NCBI GenBank assembly: GCA_947165805.1
Contig: CAMVBT010000183.1
Coordinates: forward strand, 1 to 5,439
Direction of reading: 5' to 3'
Length of the DNA: 5,439 nucleotides
From: an uncultured Clostridia bacterium
Lineage (GTDB): Bacteria > Bacillota > Clostridia > Oscillospirales > Ruminococcaceae
Positions within the stretch are counted from its first letter, which is position 1. Each line of letters begins with the position of its first letter. Under the pieces are notes generated by a model. It was not told the DNA's origin. It worked only from the letters and a program-made list of their open reading frames with translations, and ran no database searches. The translations under genes were made by a program, and so were the position numbers. Positions 1 through 5,439 of this stretch are shown here, in pieces.

Positions 1-383
1 TCAACGAATATGCACTCGATGCCCAGCTTTTTCAGCGTGGTGCCGAAGAGGTTTATCGTGCCGCCGTAGATAGCTGTTGAGGAAATGAAGCTGTCGCCGG
101 CCTCGCAGATATTGAGGACGCTCAGCAGGGACGCGGCCTGTCCGGACGATGTGCACATCGCGGCGGCGCCGCCCTCGAGAGCAGCTATCTTCTTCTCGAC
201 AGCGTCTGTGGTCGGGTTTGCGAAGCGCGAGTAGATGAGGCTCTTCGTCGGGTCATCGAATACCGCGGCGACCTCGTCTGTGGACTTGTACAGGTAGGTT
301 GTGCTCTGTACTATCGGCACTACTCTCGGCTCGGAGTTCTTGGGGGTGTAGCCTTCGTGGAGGCACTGGGTCTCTATTTTCAT
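1..383 (-). CDS. metY: O-acetylhomoserine sulfhydrylase (aminocarboxypropyltransferase), N-terminal part, cut by window edge
   Basis: This PLP-dependent enzyme of the Cys/Met metabolism family makes homocysteine (or methionine) from O-acetylhomoserine and sulfide in the cytoplasm. Only the first 127 codons are present; family members run to about 420-430 residues, so the catalytic lysine lies outside the window. Visible family landmarks are QSTTY (residues 26-30), the YSR motif at 51-53 followed by ANPT, which contacts the cofactor phosphate of the partner subunit, ALEGG at 68-72, the phosphate-binding SSGQAA at 79-84, and IYGGT at 105-109, whose tyrosine (106) stacks on the PLP ring. The start at 383 has a Shine-Dalgarno AAGGAAG about 9 nt upstream, and a consensus promoter lies 36 nt before it. 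It follows the lipase gene on the same strand but has its own promoter. The MetY subtype is preferred over cystathionine gamma-synthase or methionine gamma-lyase from the SSGQAA and NLFG wording; the family itself is near certain. Confidence 0.88.
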   Translation of the reverse strand, partial: MKIETQCLHEGYTPKNSEPRVVPIVQSTTYLYKSTDEVAAVFDDPTKSLIYSRFANPTTDAVEKKIAALEGGAAAMCTSSGQAASLLSVLNICEAGDSFISSTAIYGGTINLFGTTLKKLGIECIFV

Positions 384-418
384 AACGGGTACTTCCTTTC
401 AAAAAAAATACTGTATTG

Positions 419-447
419 ATTATAGCACTTTTTCAGTGCGATGTCAA
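419..447 (-). promoter_or_regulatory. Consensus sigma-A promoter of metY
   Basis: On the minus strand, TTGACA (447-442) and TATAAT (424-419) are separated by exactly 17 bp, a perfect match to the housekeeping consensus at both boxes. Transcription should start near 411-413, leaving a leader of only about 28 nt before the ATG at 383. That is too short for a SAM riboswitch or T-box, which often control such genes in Firmicutes. The -35 box includes the TGA stop (446-444) of the upstream lipase gene. The spacer carries a perfect inverted repeat, so control may be by a DNA-binding protein. Confidence 0.88.
425..439. repeat. Perfect 5-bp inverted repeat in the metY promoter spacer
   Basis: The sequence GCACT-N5-AGTGC lies entirely between the -35 and -10 boxes of the metY promoter. 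A repressor bound here would block polymerase, so an operator role is plausible but inferred. The alternative is a small hairpin at the end of the lipase transcript. The following bases (TATAATC) are not a U-run and the stem has only 5 bp, so an intrinsic terminator is unlikely. A 5-bp repeat can also arise by chance. Confidence 0.45.
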
Positions 448-2489
448 CCATAACGGCGCTTCAAAAAACAACCGCCGGTGGGCGGGTTCGGGTCGGAGTC
501 GTCGGGCTCGGCGGGTCGGTCGCGGCAGACCAGCACGCACATCGAGAAGCTGTCTGTCTCAAATTCAAGCGTGCCGGTGTCCGCGTCGAACTCGCTGCGC
601 AGGATATCCGCGGAGCCGTCGTGCAGCGAAACGATGTCGAACTCGCGTATCAGCGTACTGTCACGGTTCAGCAGCTCACGCGGCACCTTTACCGTCACCC
701 TGACAGGCGCGGAAACGCCGGCCGCCCGCTGCCGCACTCCGTTGCCTATCTTCTTCGACAGGGACATACCGATATATGCACCTGCGCGGCTGCCGCGGCC
801 TATGACGGTGAGCGAGTTTTTCAGTGCTTCCCTGTCCGCGGTGCGCAGGGAGCTTTCCGCCGTACCGAGCTTTATCATCACATTCGCGCCGTCTGCGTAT
901 TCGGCACGTTCCTTCTCCGTCAGCACGGCATCAAGAAGCTCCTCACCCCCGGTCACGATCCCGGCGCGGCAATAATTGTGCCACGGGTCGGTCAGATCGG
1001 TGAAGGTACCCTCGGAGGTAACGTCGTCCGGACTTCCCTCCTCCGTATAGTATGAGTCCGTGTTCTTCACAAGCACGAACACATTCTGCATATAGTGCTC
1101 GGAAATTATCGTTCCGATGTTCCCTATGAATGTGCCGAAATGCTCGAGACAGTGGTCATTCGCGAGATCGTCCTTTATCAGCGGCAGGGCGAAGCGTGTC
1201 ACATTCGGTACGGAGCGCTTGAGCGTTTCTATCTCTTCGTCTGTCAGCACACCGCCGTGTCCCCTCTTGTCAAGCGCGCCGATAAAGGTGCCGTTAAGCG
1301 TTTCGAGCACCGACTCATATTTCTCGCTGCCCGTTTCAAGGTAGCTCAGCGAGAGCACCAGCGCGACATTCTCGGCGCTGAACATCTCGCTCATGATACC
1401 GCTCATGAGAATGACGAGATCCTCGTACTCGCTGTGATCCCTGAAAACGAATATCTCCAGCAGATCGCCTATATTCCTGCTGTATTTCGCGAAGCTCTCC
1501 CTGTCGTAATACGAGCCGAGCCACGCCGCAAAGCCGTACTCAAACGAGGACAGCGGTATCGGCGGGCTTGTTTCCGTTTCGGGCAGGCTCCACATATCGC
1601 CGCTCGGGATAACGTCGGTGCGGTCGGTAAGGCGTATGCCTTTCAGCGTGAACGAGAGCTCCTTGCGGTTTATCTTCACATCGTCCGCGGGCAGCATTTC
1701 GGTGACGCCCGACGTAGAAAATCCCCATACCGCGGGCAGAACCAGCGGTATAGCATCGTTCGGACTGCGGACGTTGTGTATGTTCGCGCAGCCGGTGCGC
1801 TCACAGCTCGCCGCCGGAGCCTCGAAGGTATAGACGTAAAGCCCGTCGGCGGTGATGCCGTAATCGGAGAGCTCCTCATTGATATATTTCCCCGTCAGGT
1901 CCGCCACAGCTCCGCCGCGGCTGAAACCCGTTATCCACAGCTTCGCGCCGCGCAGTCCGTATCTCTTTTCGTATGCCTTTATCCTGTCCGTTATCTTCCG
2001 GGCGGAGCGGGAGAAGCCTGCCGCGTCCCCGGTGACGCCCGTATCGAAGTTGTCAGCCCATTCCTTGCGGTAATTGCTGCCGCGTATCGCCACAGCGATG
2101 ACCTCGCCGTATATCGTGCTTTTGTGGGATATCACCGAGCCTATCGTATCGCGGGTCGGCTCACCATCCATATCCTCGGCAGACAGGTCGCGCTCCGAAA
2201 AGCCCGTCTGCGCGAAAAGTGAGGCGGCTCTTTCCTTATGCGAAGCCATTATCGCCAGCACCAGAGACATTGTGCGCAGGTGTTCGTTCTCCGCTCTTCC
2301 GGAGGCTCCGAAATACGCGTCGCTGTAAAAGAACCGCTCCGTGCTGCTGCCGTATCCGCCGGACATATAATAGCCGAATTCGCCGCTTATCGTGCCGGGG
2401 ACTGTGCGCAGCGCAGAGACCGCGGGAACGGATAAAAGCACAAGAAAAACACATAAGCACAGTGCCGTGATGTATCTTGCTGTTCTCAT
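444..2489 (-). CDS. Exported class 3 lipase-type alpha/beta hydrolase with C-terminal beta domain
   Basis: A 681-residue secreted protein, probably a serine esterase or lipase acting outside the membrane; the substrate is unknown. Residues 1-26 form a signal peptide: basic start, hydrophobic core around 8-21, and likely cleavage after AVSA. The hydrolase domain spans roughly 50-480. AIRGS (134-138) fits the oxyanion strand, GFSRG (188-192) is the nucleophile elbow with Ser190, and the NDAIP stretch places the acid at Asp245. The catalytic His is less certain; His465 (EHYMQN) is the best candidate, with His352 and His450 as others. Residues about 590-655 resemble the small beta domain found near the C-terminus of clostridial surface proteins, ending in the FETDSFS pattern. 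A DDSDPNPPTGG tail follows, then LKRR, recalling a sortase signal without its hydrophobic stretch. The start has AAAGGGGTGA 6 nt upstream and lies 33 nt after the GT2 gene, so it is probably the last gene of that operon. The fold assignment is firm; specificity is open. Confidence 0.85.
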   Translation of the reverse strand: MRTARYITALCLCVFLVLLSVPAVSALRTVPGTISGEFGYYMSGGYGSSTERFFYSDAYFGASGRAENEHLRTMSLVLAIMASHKERAASLFAQTGFSERDLSAEDMDGEPTRDTIGSVISHKSTIYGEVIAVAIRGSNYRKEWADNFDTGVTGDAAGFSRSARKITDRIKAYEKRYGLRGAKLWITGFSRGGAVADLTGKYINEELSDYGITADGLYVYTFEAPAASCERTGCANIHNVRSPNDAIPLVLPAVWGFSTSGVTEMLPADDVKINRKELSFTLKGIRLTDRTDVIPSGDMWSLPETETSPPIPLSSFEYGFAAWLGSYYDRESFAKYSRNIGDLLEIFVFRDHSEYEDLVILMSGIMSEMFSAENVALVLSLSYLETGSEKYESVLETLNGTFIGALDKRGHGGVLTDEEIETLKRSVPNVTRFALPLIKDDLANDHCLEHFGTFIGNIGTIISEHYMQNVFVLVKNTDSYYTEEGSPDDVTSEGTFTDLTDPWHNYCRAGIVTGGEELLDAVLTEKERAEYADGANVMIKLGTAESSLRTADREALKNSLTVIGRGSRAGAYIGMSLSKKIGNGVRQRAAGVSAPVRVTVKVPRELLNRDSTLIREFDIVSLHDGSADILRSEFDADTGTLEFETDSFSMCVLVCRDRPAEPDDSDPNPPTGGCFLKRRYG

Positions 2490-2522
2490 ATCCGTTCACC
2501 CCTTTCGTTATCCCGCGGCAGT

Positions 2523-3281
2523 TCAGCGTTTAAGGCTGCGGTATTTTTTCAGTCCGTTCACCGTATAGCAGACCATATAACAGAACGCCGAAAACACGTT
2601 CAGACCGACAGCGCGGTAAGTACGCCAGTTCATCTTCGCAGACTTCATCTTGTTGCCTGTTTTTGACGTTCCGGAGAGCCGGTATATCAGCAGAGGCTCA
2701 TTCACCCCATACGCGGTGCGGCCTGTGCCGAGTATCTTCAGCCAGCAGGCAAAGTCCTCGTGGATACTGTCGTCGAGCACCTCATTCGCAAGGAACAGCT
2801 CACGGCGCACCAGAGCCGAGGAGTTTGACAGTATGTTCTGTTTCAGCAGTCTGCGGCGGTCGGCAGTCTCCGGCACAGACAGCACGGCATCGAGCCTGCG
2901 GCCGTCGGAGTCCATAAACGCCGAGCCGGTGTACATCAGCTCCGCGCCCGTGCGCTTTTGCAGCTCCGCCTGCTTTTCGAGCTTGTCGGGCTCCCACGCG
3001 TCGTCGCTGTCGAGTATAGCTATCCATTCGCCCTTTGCTTCGGAGGCTCCGCGGTGGCGGGTCAGCGAGACCCCGGAGTTCTTTTCGTTCGTGAGCATCC
3101 TTATGCGCGCATCACCAAACGCGAGGACTTTGTCGGCTGTGCTGTCAACCGAGCAGTCGTTTATGACTATCAGCTCGAAGTTCCCGTATGTCTGCGCAAG
3201 CACGGAGCTTATCGCCGTTTCTATGGTATTTTCGGCATTGTATGCCGCCATTATCACACTTATGAGCCCGATATCAGTCAT
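2523..3281 (-). CDS. GT2 family glycosyltransferase
   Basis: This 252-residue GT-A fold enzyme would transfer a sugar from a nucleotide-sugar donor, acting at the cytoplasmic face of the membrane. The N-terminal strand SVIMAAYNAENTI (8-20) and VLAQTY (27-32) are classic family 2 wording. ND at 41-42 contacts the nucleotide, and the DSDD at 91-94 is the metal-binding DXD motif. HEDFACW (174-180) supplies the probable catalytic base region. The end, around RLSGTSKTGNKMKS (201-214), resembles the TuaG/capsule type of GT2, and length also fits that group. A single hydrophobic stretch at about 225-243, followed by a basic tail, suggests membrane association. No polysaccharide cluster surrounds it, so the acceptor is unknown. 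It overlaps the upstream DUF1653 gene by 8 nt and precedes the lipase by 33 nt. The ATG at 3281 is preferred because later starts (Val9, Met11) would cut the first beta strand. Confidence 0.92.
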   Translation of the reverse strand: MTDIGLISVIMAAYNAENTIETAISSVLAQTYGNFELIVINDCSVDSTADKVLAFGDARIRMLTNEKNSGVSLTRHRGASEAKGEWIAILDSDDAWEPDKLEKQAELQKRTGAELMYTGSAFMDSDGRRLDAVLSVPETADRRRLLKQNILSNSSALVRRELFLANEVLDDSIHEDFACWLKILGTGRTAYGVNEPLLIYRLSGTSKTGNKMKSAKMNWRTYRAVGLNVFSAFCYMVCYTVNGLKKYRSLKR

Positions 3282-3513
3282 TGTTCCTTGCCCCGGCAGC
3301 CGTGAAGCGCTTCGTGCCTTTATCGTCCACGGTCTCGTTCCACATCTGCGCAGGCCTTGCCCAGATGCCGCCGTCGCCGTAGAGCGCCCTGTATATCACC
3401 ATGGGCTCGAGAGTTTCGGAGTGGCGCGCTATGCCTATCACCTCATACTCGTTGCCTTTGTAGTGGCGGTATTTTCCTGCCGGTATCGTGTTTTTCGCTT
3501 CTTCGTAGGTCAT
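3274..3513 (-). CDS. DUF1653 family protein
   Basis: A 79-residue cytoplasmic protein of the DUF1653 family, whose molecular role is not established. The conserved core is clear: PAGKYRHYKGNEYEV (11-25), IARHSETLEPMV (28-39) and YRALYGDGGIWARP (41-54), followed by the usual M-W-x-E-T-V segment. Family members are about 60-75 residues, so this is full length; the last few residues (AAGARNND) are a tail created by the overlap with GT2. There is no signal peptide or membrane segment. The start is well supported by AAAGGAG at 3526-3520, 6 nt before the ATG. It sits 21 nt after the zinc-ribbon gene and overlaps the GT2 start by 8 nt, consistent with one transcript. Confidence 0.93.
   Translation of the reverse strand: MTYEEAKNTIPAGKYRHYKGNEYEVIGIARHSETLEPMVIYRALYGDGGIWARPAQMWNETVDDKGTKRFTAAGARNND
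3285..3289 (-). promoter_or_regulatory. Unusually close Shine-Dalgarno for the GT2 gene
   Basis: AAGGA ends only 3 nt before the GT2 ATG, closer than the usual 5-9 nt. It lies inside the last codons of the DUF1653 gene, whose TGA stop falls just inside the GT2 reading frame. The arrangement suggests that GT2 translation relies mainly on coupling to ribosomes finishing DUF1653. Confidence 0.4.
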
Positions 3514-3534
3514 GCTTTTCTCCTTTCGCGCCGT

Positions 3535-3777
3535 TCAGCCGCGGTTCAGGTCGGTATTCGGGTCTTTGAGGTCTATGATGACCTTGCCGCAGCCGCGGCA
3601 GAGATACGCCATAACTGCGGAGCCCTTTGTCAGCGACAGCTTTGACAGAACCACCGAACCCTCATGGAAAGCCGCTCTCCCGAGTGCAGGCCTGTCAAGC
3701 CCTTTCAGCCACGCTATCTCGTTGCAATCCTGTATAATGCCGATCTCCATATCGTTATTGCAGTACGGGCATTTCAT
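3535..3777 (-). CDS. Small zinc-ribbon protein, DUF6487-like
   Basis: An 80-residue cytoplasmic protein with two CxxC knuckles, CPYC at 3-6 and CRGC at 60-63, which together should bind one zinc ion as a split ribbon. The opening MKCPYCNNDMEIGII and the pattern of a hydrophobic strand before the second knuckle (AYLCRGCGKVIIDL) match the short Firmicutes family I know as DUF6487, for which no function is established. The C-terminal ten residues (KDPNTDLNRG) look like a loose tail. The start at 3777 has AGGGGGG about 7 nt upstream and lies 34 nt from the -10 box at 3812-3817, so it is the first gene of the minus-strand operon. Zinc binding is inferred from the motifs. The family name is from memory and less certain than the fold. 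Confidence 0.82.
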   Translation of the reverse strand: MKCPYCNNDMEIGIIQDCNEIAWLKGLDRPALGRAAFHEGSVVLSKLSLTKGSAVMAYLCRGCGKVIIDLKDPNTDLNRG

Positions 3778-3811
3778 ATATGTTCCCCCCTGTAGTTATC
3801 ATTCTTCTTAA

Positions 3812-3840
3812 ATTCTATACTCAAATCCCCTTTTTGTCAA
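3812..3840 (-). promoter_or_regulatory. Sigma-A promoter of the zinc-ribbon/DUF1653/GT2/lipase operon
   Basis: On the minus strand, TTGACA (3840-3835) and TAGAAT (3817-3812) are 17 bp apart: a perfect -35 box and five of six bases at -10. The start site should fall near 3804-3806, giving a leader of about 28 nt. No riboswitch would fit. No other good promoter was seen within the four genes, so all probably depend on this one. Confidence 0.83.
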
Positions 3841-3877
3841 GTGCTTTTGCTCCCGACGGAAAAATTTGAAAAACATC

Positions 3878-3906
3878 TTGCAAAACAGAAAAAAATATGA
3901 TATAAT
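3878..3906 (+). promoter_or_regulatory. Extended -10 promoter of the glycoside hydrolase gene
   Basis: TTGCAA (3878-3883, four of six at -35) is followed after 17 bp by TATAAT (3901-3906), a perfect -10. TG at 3898-3899, one base before the -10, makes it an extended -10 element, which can compensate for the weaker -35. The predicted start near 3912-3914 leaves a leader of about 38 nt, and GGAAAGGA (3935-3942) is the ribosome binding site, 8 nt before the ATG. The -35 boxes of this and the divergent promoter are about 37 bp apart. Confidence 0.82.
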
Positions 3907-3950
3907 AATTCAATAGTAATCGTTTACAGACAACGGAAAGGAAAAACTCT

Positions 3951-5399
3951 ATGGATTACGAAGTGAAGAAGATACACATGGGCGCCGCACAGTGCGCGGT
4001 CGATCTCGGGGACGGCAGCGAGCGCGGCGAGTACGTTGATCAGGACTACATACTGAACCGCCTCGGGCGTCCGCACAGGGCGATAAGCCTCATGTACTGC
4101 TACTACCCTCTCGACAAGGAGTGGCCGCAGCGCATAAGCGAGGCTTGCAGGGGCAAGGAAGTCTCATTCGCGTGGGATTACCCCTACGACGACTATTTCA
4201 CCTACAAGGGCGGCCCGAACGGCGACCTCAGCGGCGAGCCGTTCGGATATATGCGTGAGATACGCGCCCACGGACAGGACGTTATACTCACCCTCACCAT
4301 TGACCCGAACGTTCCCGACGAGCACCTTATCGCGATAGCGAAGGACCTCTCCACATTCGGACGTATGCAGATACGCATAAACCACGAATGCACCGGAAAC
4401 TGGTTCTCGTTCACGAAGCGCGCCACATATCAGCTGATAGCCGACTTCTATGTGAAGTTCCATAAGATCATCAAGGAATACGCTCCCAACGTCAGCACAG
4501 TCCTCTGCGCGGGCGGAGTCGTCAATGAGACCGACCCGAAGATCGAAATGGAGGACGAATTCGCGGAGGCTGTACGCGCTACCGACACATGGTCTATCGA
4601 CAAGTATCTGTCCCTGCACTGGGGCTGGCCTTACGATGTGGCGGAGCGCGGCGGTCATTCCCACGGGCGTTCCTCGGTGCGCGAGGTATATGAAATGGCG
4701 AAACGTAGCCGGAATCGCTTCAAGGAGATATGCGGCGGCACGGTGAAGCCCATGGTGCTCAGCGAGCTCAACGCGGACGGCGACGTTACCGGAGCCTATG
4801 AGCAGGCGGAGATGATACGTCTGTTCTGCGACCTGCTGAAAAACGAAAAGGACAAGTGGCTCAGCGCGTTCACGTTCTACCAGTTCCGCGACCGCGGAAG
4901 GCTCGGGCTGGAGATCGAAGACCCGAACAACGCGAACGTCGGCATCGAGCAGCCCGTAATGAAGACCTACCGCGAGATAATACACGACGACTTCTTCAAT
5001 CCCGCAATGACCGTGGACGGGGACGCGCAGCTCCCCGTTAAGCTCCGCTGGGGAGGCTCCGAGGACGCGGAGGGACTTGCGATAAAGCTGAAATTCGAGA
5101 AGGACCCCGTATTCTGCGAGGTCACGTTCGAGGAAGAGCTGAACCTCATGCTGGAGATCAACGGACGCTGGTTCTACAAGTCCCCAAAAGTAAAGACGAT
5201 AGACCTGATGAGCGCGTTCTATGAGAACCGTCTCGCCGGTGAAACGGAGCTGACGCTTAAAATATTTGCTCCTCCTGCCTCCGGTGAGAATACACCCGCC
5301 GACGGCGACGACTGGCGCATAAATTCGTACACGACAATAAGTAAGCTCCCCGCGATCCGCATAAGATACGAAGCCGTTGAGCCATCAAAGGATAGATAA
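3951..5399 (+). CDS. Clan GH-A glycoside hydrolase, GH26-like, no signal peptide
   Basis: A 482-residue protein, probably an intracellular retaining glycoside hydrolase; the substrate is unknown. The order of strands fits a TIM barrel: AISLMYCYY (44-52), DVILTLTID (110-118), MQIRINHE (139-146), VSTVLCAGG (181-189), YLSLHWGWP (219-227), KPMVLSELN (266-274) and WLSAFTFYQF (303-312). Glu146 at the end of strand 4, in the NHECTGNWF stretch, matches the HE-x-x-G-x-W-F acid/base motif of GH26 mannanases. Glu272 at the end of strand 7 (SEL) fits the nucleophile. This 4/7 placement defines clan GH-A. Aromatic residues Trp224, Trp226, Tyr310 and Phe312 could line the sugar site. Residues about 355-475 look like a beta-sandwich domain. 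The start is fixed by GGAAAGGA 8 nt upstream and a strong promoter. The N-terminus is polar, with no export signal, unlike typical GH26 enzymes. The clan call is good; the family is tentative, and an inactive or novel family is possible. Confidence 0.75.
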   Translation: MDYEVKKIHMGAAQCAVDLGDGSERGEYVDQDYILNRLGRPHRAISLMYCYYPLDKEWPQRISEACRGKEVSFAWDYPYDDYFTYKGGPNGDLSGEPFGYMREIRAHGQDVILTLTIDPNVPDEHLIAIAKDLSTFGRMQIRINHECTGNWFSFTKRATYQLIADFYVKFHKIIKEYAPNVSTVLCAGGVVNETDPKIEMEDEFAEAVRATDTWSIDKYLSLHWGWPYDVAERGGHSHGRSSVREVYEMAKRSRNRFKEICGGTVKPMVLSELNADGDVTGAYEQAEMIRLFCDLLKNEKDKWLSAFTFYQFRDRGRLGLEIEDPNNANVGIEQPVMKTYREIIHDDFFNPAMTVDGDAQLPVKLRWGGSEDAEGLAIKLKFEKDPVFCEVTFEEELNLMLEINGRWFYKSPKVKTIDLMSAFYENRLAGETELTLKIFAPPASGENTPADGDDWRINSYTTISKLPAIRIRYEAVEPSKDR

Positions 5400-5439
5400 G
5401 TCGCTTACGCTCGAGCTTGGGGTGTGGTCTGGGGAGTGT

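Noticed and set aside
425..439. Intrinsic terminator for the lipase operon
   Set aside because: The stem is only 5 bp and is followed by TATAATC rather than a U-run; it fits better as a promoter-spacer repeat.
384..443. SAM riboswitch or T-box before metY
   Set aside because: The consensus promoter leaves a leader of about 28 nt, too short for either RNA element.
1095..2222. A 375-codon open frame on the plus strand opposite the lipase gene
   Set aside because: It has no Shine-Dalgarno or promoter, its translation is rich in Arg and Ala with no domain wording, and the opposite strand has a complete lipase with signal peptide and catalytic motifs. Long antisense frames are expected in GC-rich coding DNA.
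2650..3645. A 331-codon plus-strand open frame across GT2, DUF1653 and part of the zinc-ribbon gene
   Set aside because: It runs antisense to three well-supported genes and has no recognisable motif or start signals.
4164..4985. A 273-codon minus-strand open frame inside the glycoside hydrolase gene
   Set aside because: It is the antisense shadow of a gene with a strong promoter, ribosome site and catalytic motifs.
5400..5439. Terminator or start of another gene after the hydrolase
   Set aside because: Only 40 bases are present. They hold a short GCTCGAGC palindrome but no stem with a T-run, and no ribosome site with a start codon.

Overview
The window looks like part of the chromosome of a GC-rich member of the Clostridia, most like an Oscillospiraceae/Ruminococcus-type gut bacterium. 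The grounds are near-consensus sigma-A promoters in short AT-rich gaps, strong purine-rich Shine-Dalgarno sites, frequent ATA isoleucine codons despite high GC, two small cytoplasmic families common in Firmicutes (DUF1653 and a CPYC zinc ribbon), and a secreted lipase with a C-terminal beta domain of a kind seen in clostridial surface proteins. This placement is inferred from style and homology recall, not from a marker gene.

Layout: everything from 3777 down to 1 is on the minus strand. A promoter at 3812-3840 drives a compact run of four genes: an 80-residue zinc-ribbon protein (3777-3535), a 79-residue DUF1653 protein (3513-3274), a GT2 glycosyltransferase whose start overlaps the DUF1653 stop by 8 nt (3281-2523), and, after 33 nt, a 681-residue exported alpha/beta-hydrolase of the class 3 lipase type (2489-444). 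The next minus-strand gene, cut by the window edge (383-1), is an O-acetylhomoserine sulfhydrylase-type PLP enzyme (MetY). It has its own consensus promoter (419-447), whose -35 box contains the stop codon of the lipase gene and whose 17-bp spacer holds a perfect inverted repeat.

On the plus strand, a divergent promoter (3878-3906, extended -10) in the 173-bp gap at 3778-3950 drives a 482-residue protein (3951-5399). It reads as a clan GH-A (4/7) TIM-barrel glycoside hydrolase, closest in motif to GH26, plus a C-terminal beta domain, and it has no signal peptide. The last 40 bases (5400-5439) show no clear gene or terminator.

How the genes work together is only partly readable. The GT2 and exported lipase could act on envelope lipids or glycans, and the hydrolase may process an internalised or internal saccharide. 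MetY is an independent sulfur-amino-acid function. There are no mobile elements, CRISPR arrays or RNA genes. The points most worth following up are the vestigial-looking sortase motif on the lipase, the operator-like palindrome inside the metY promoter, and the divergent leaderless hydrolase.
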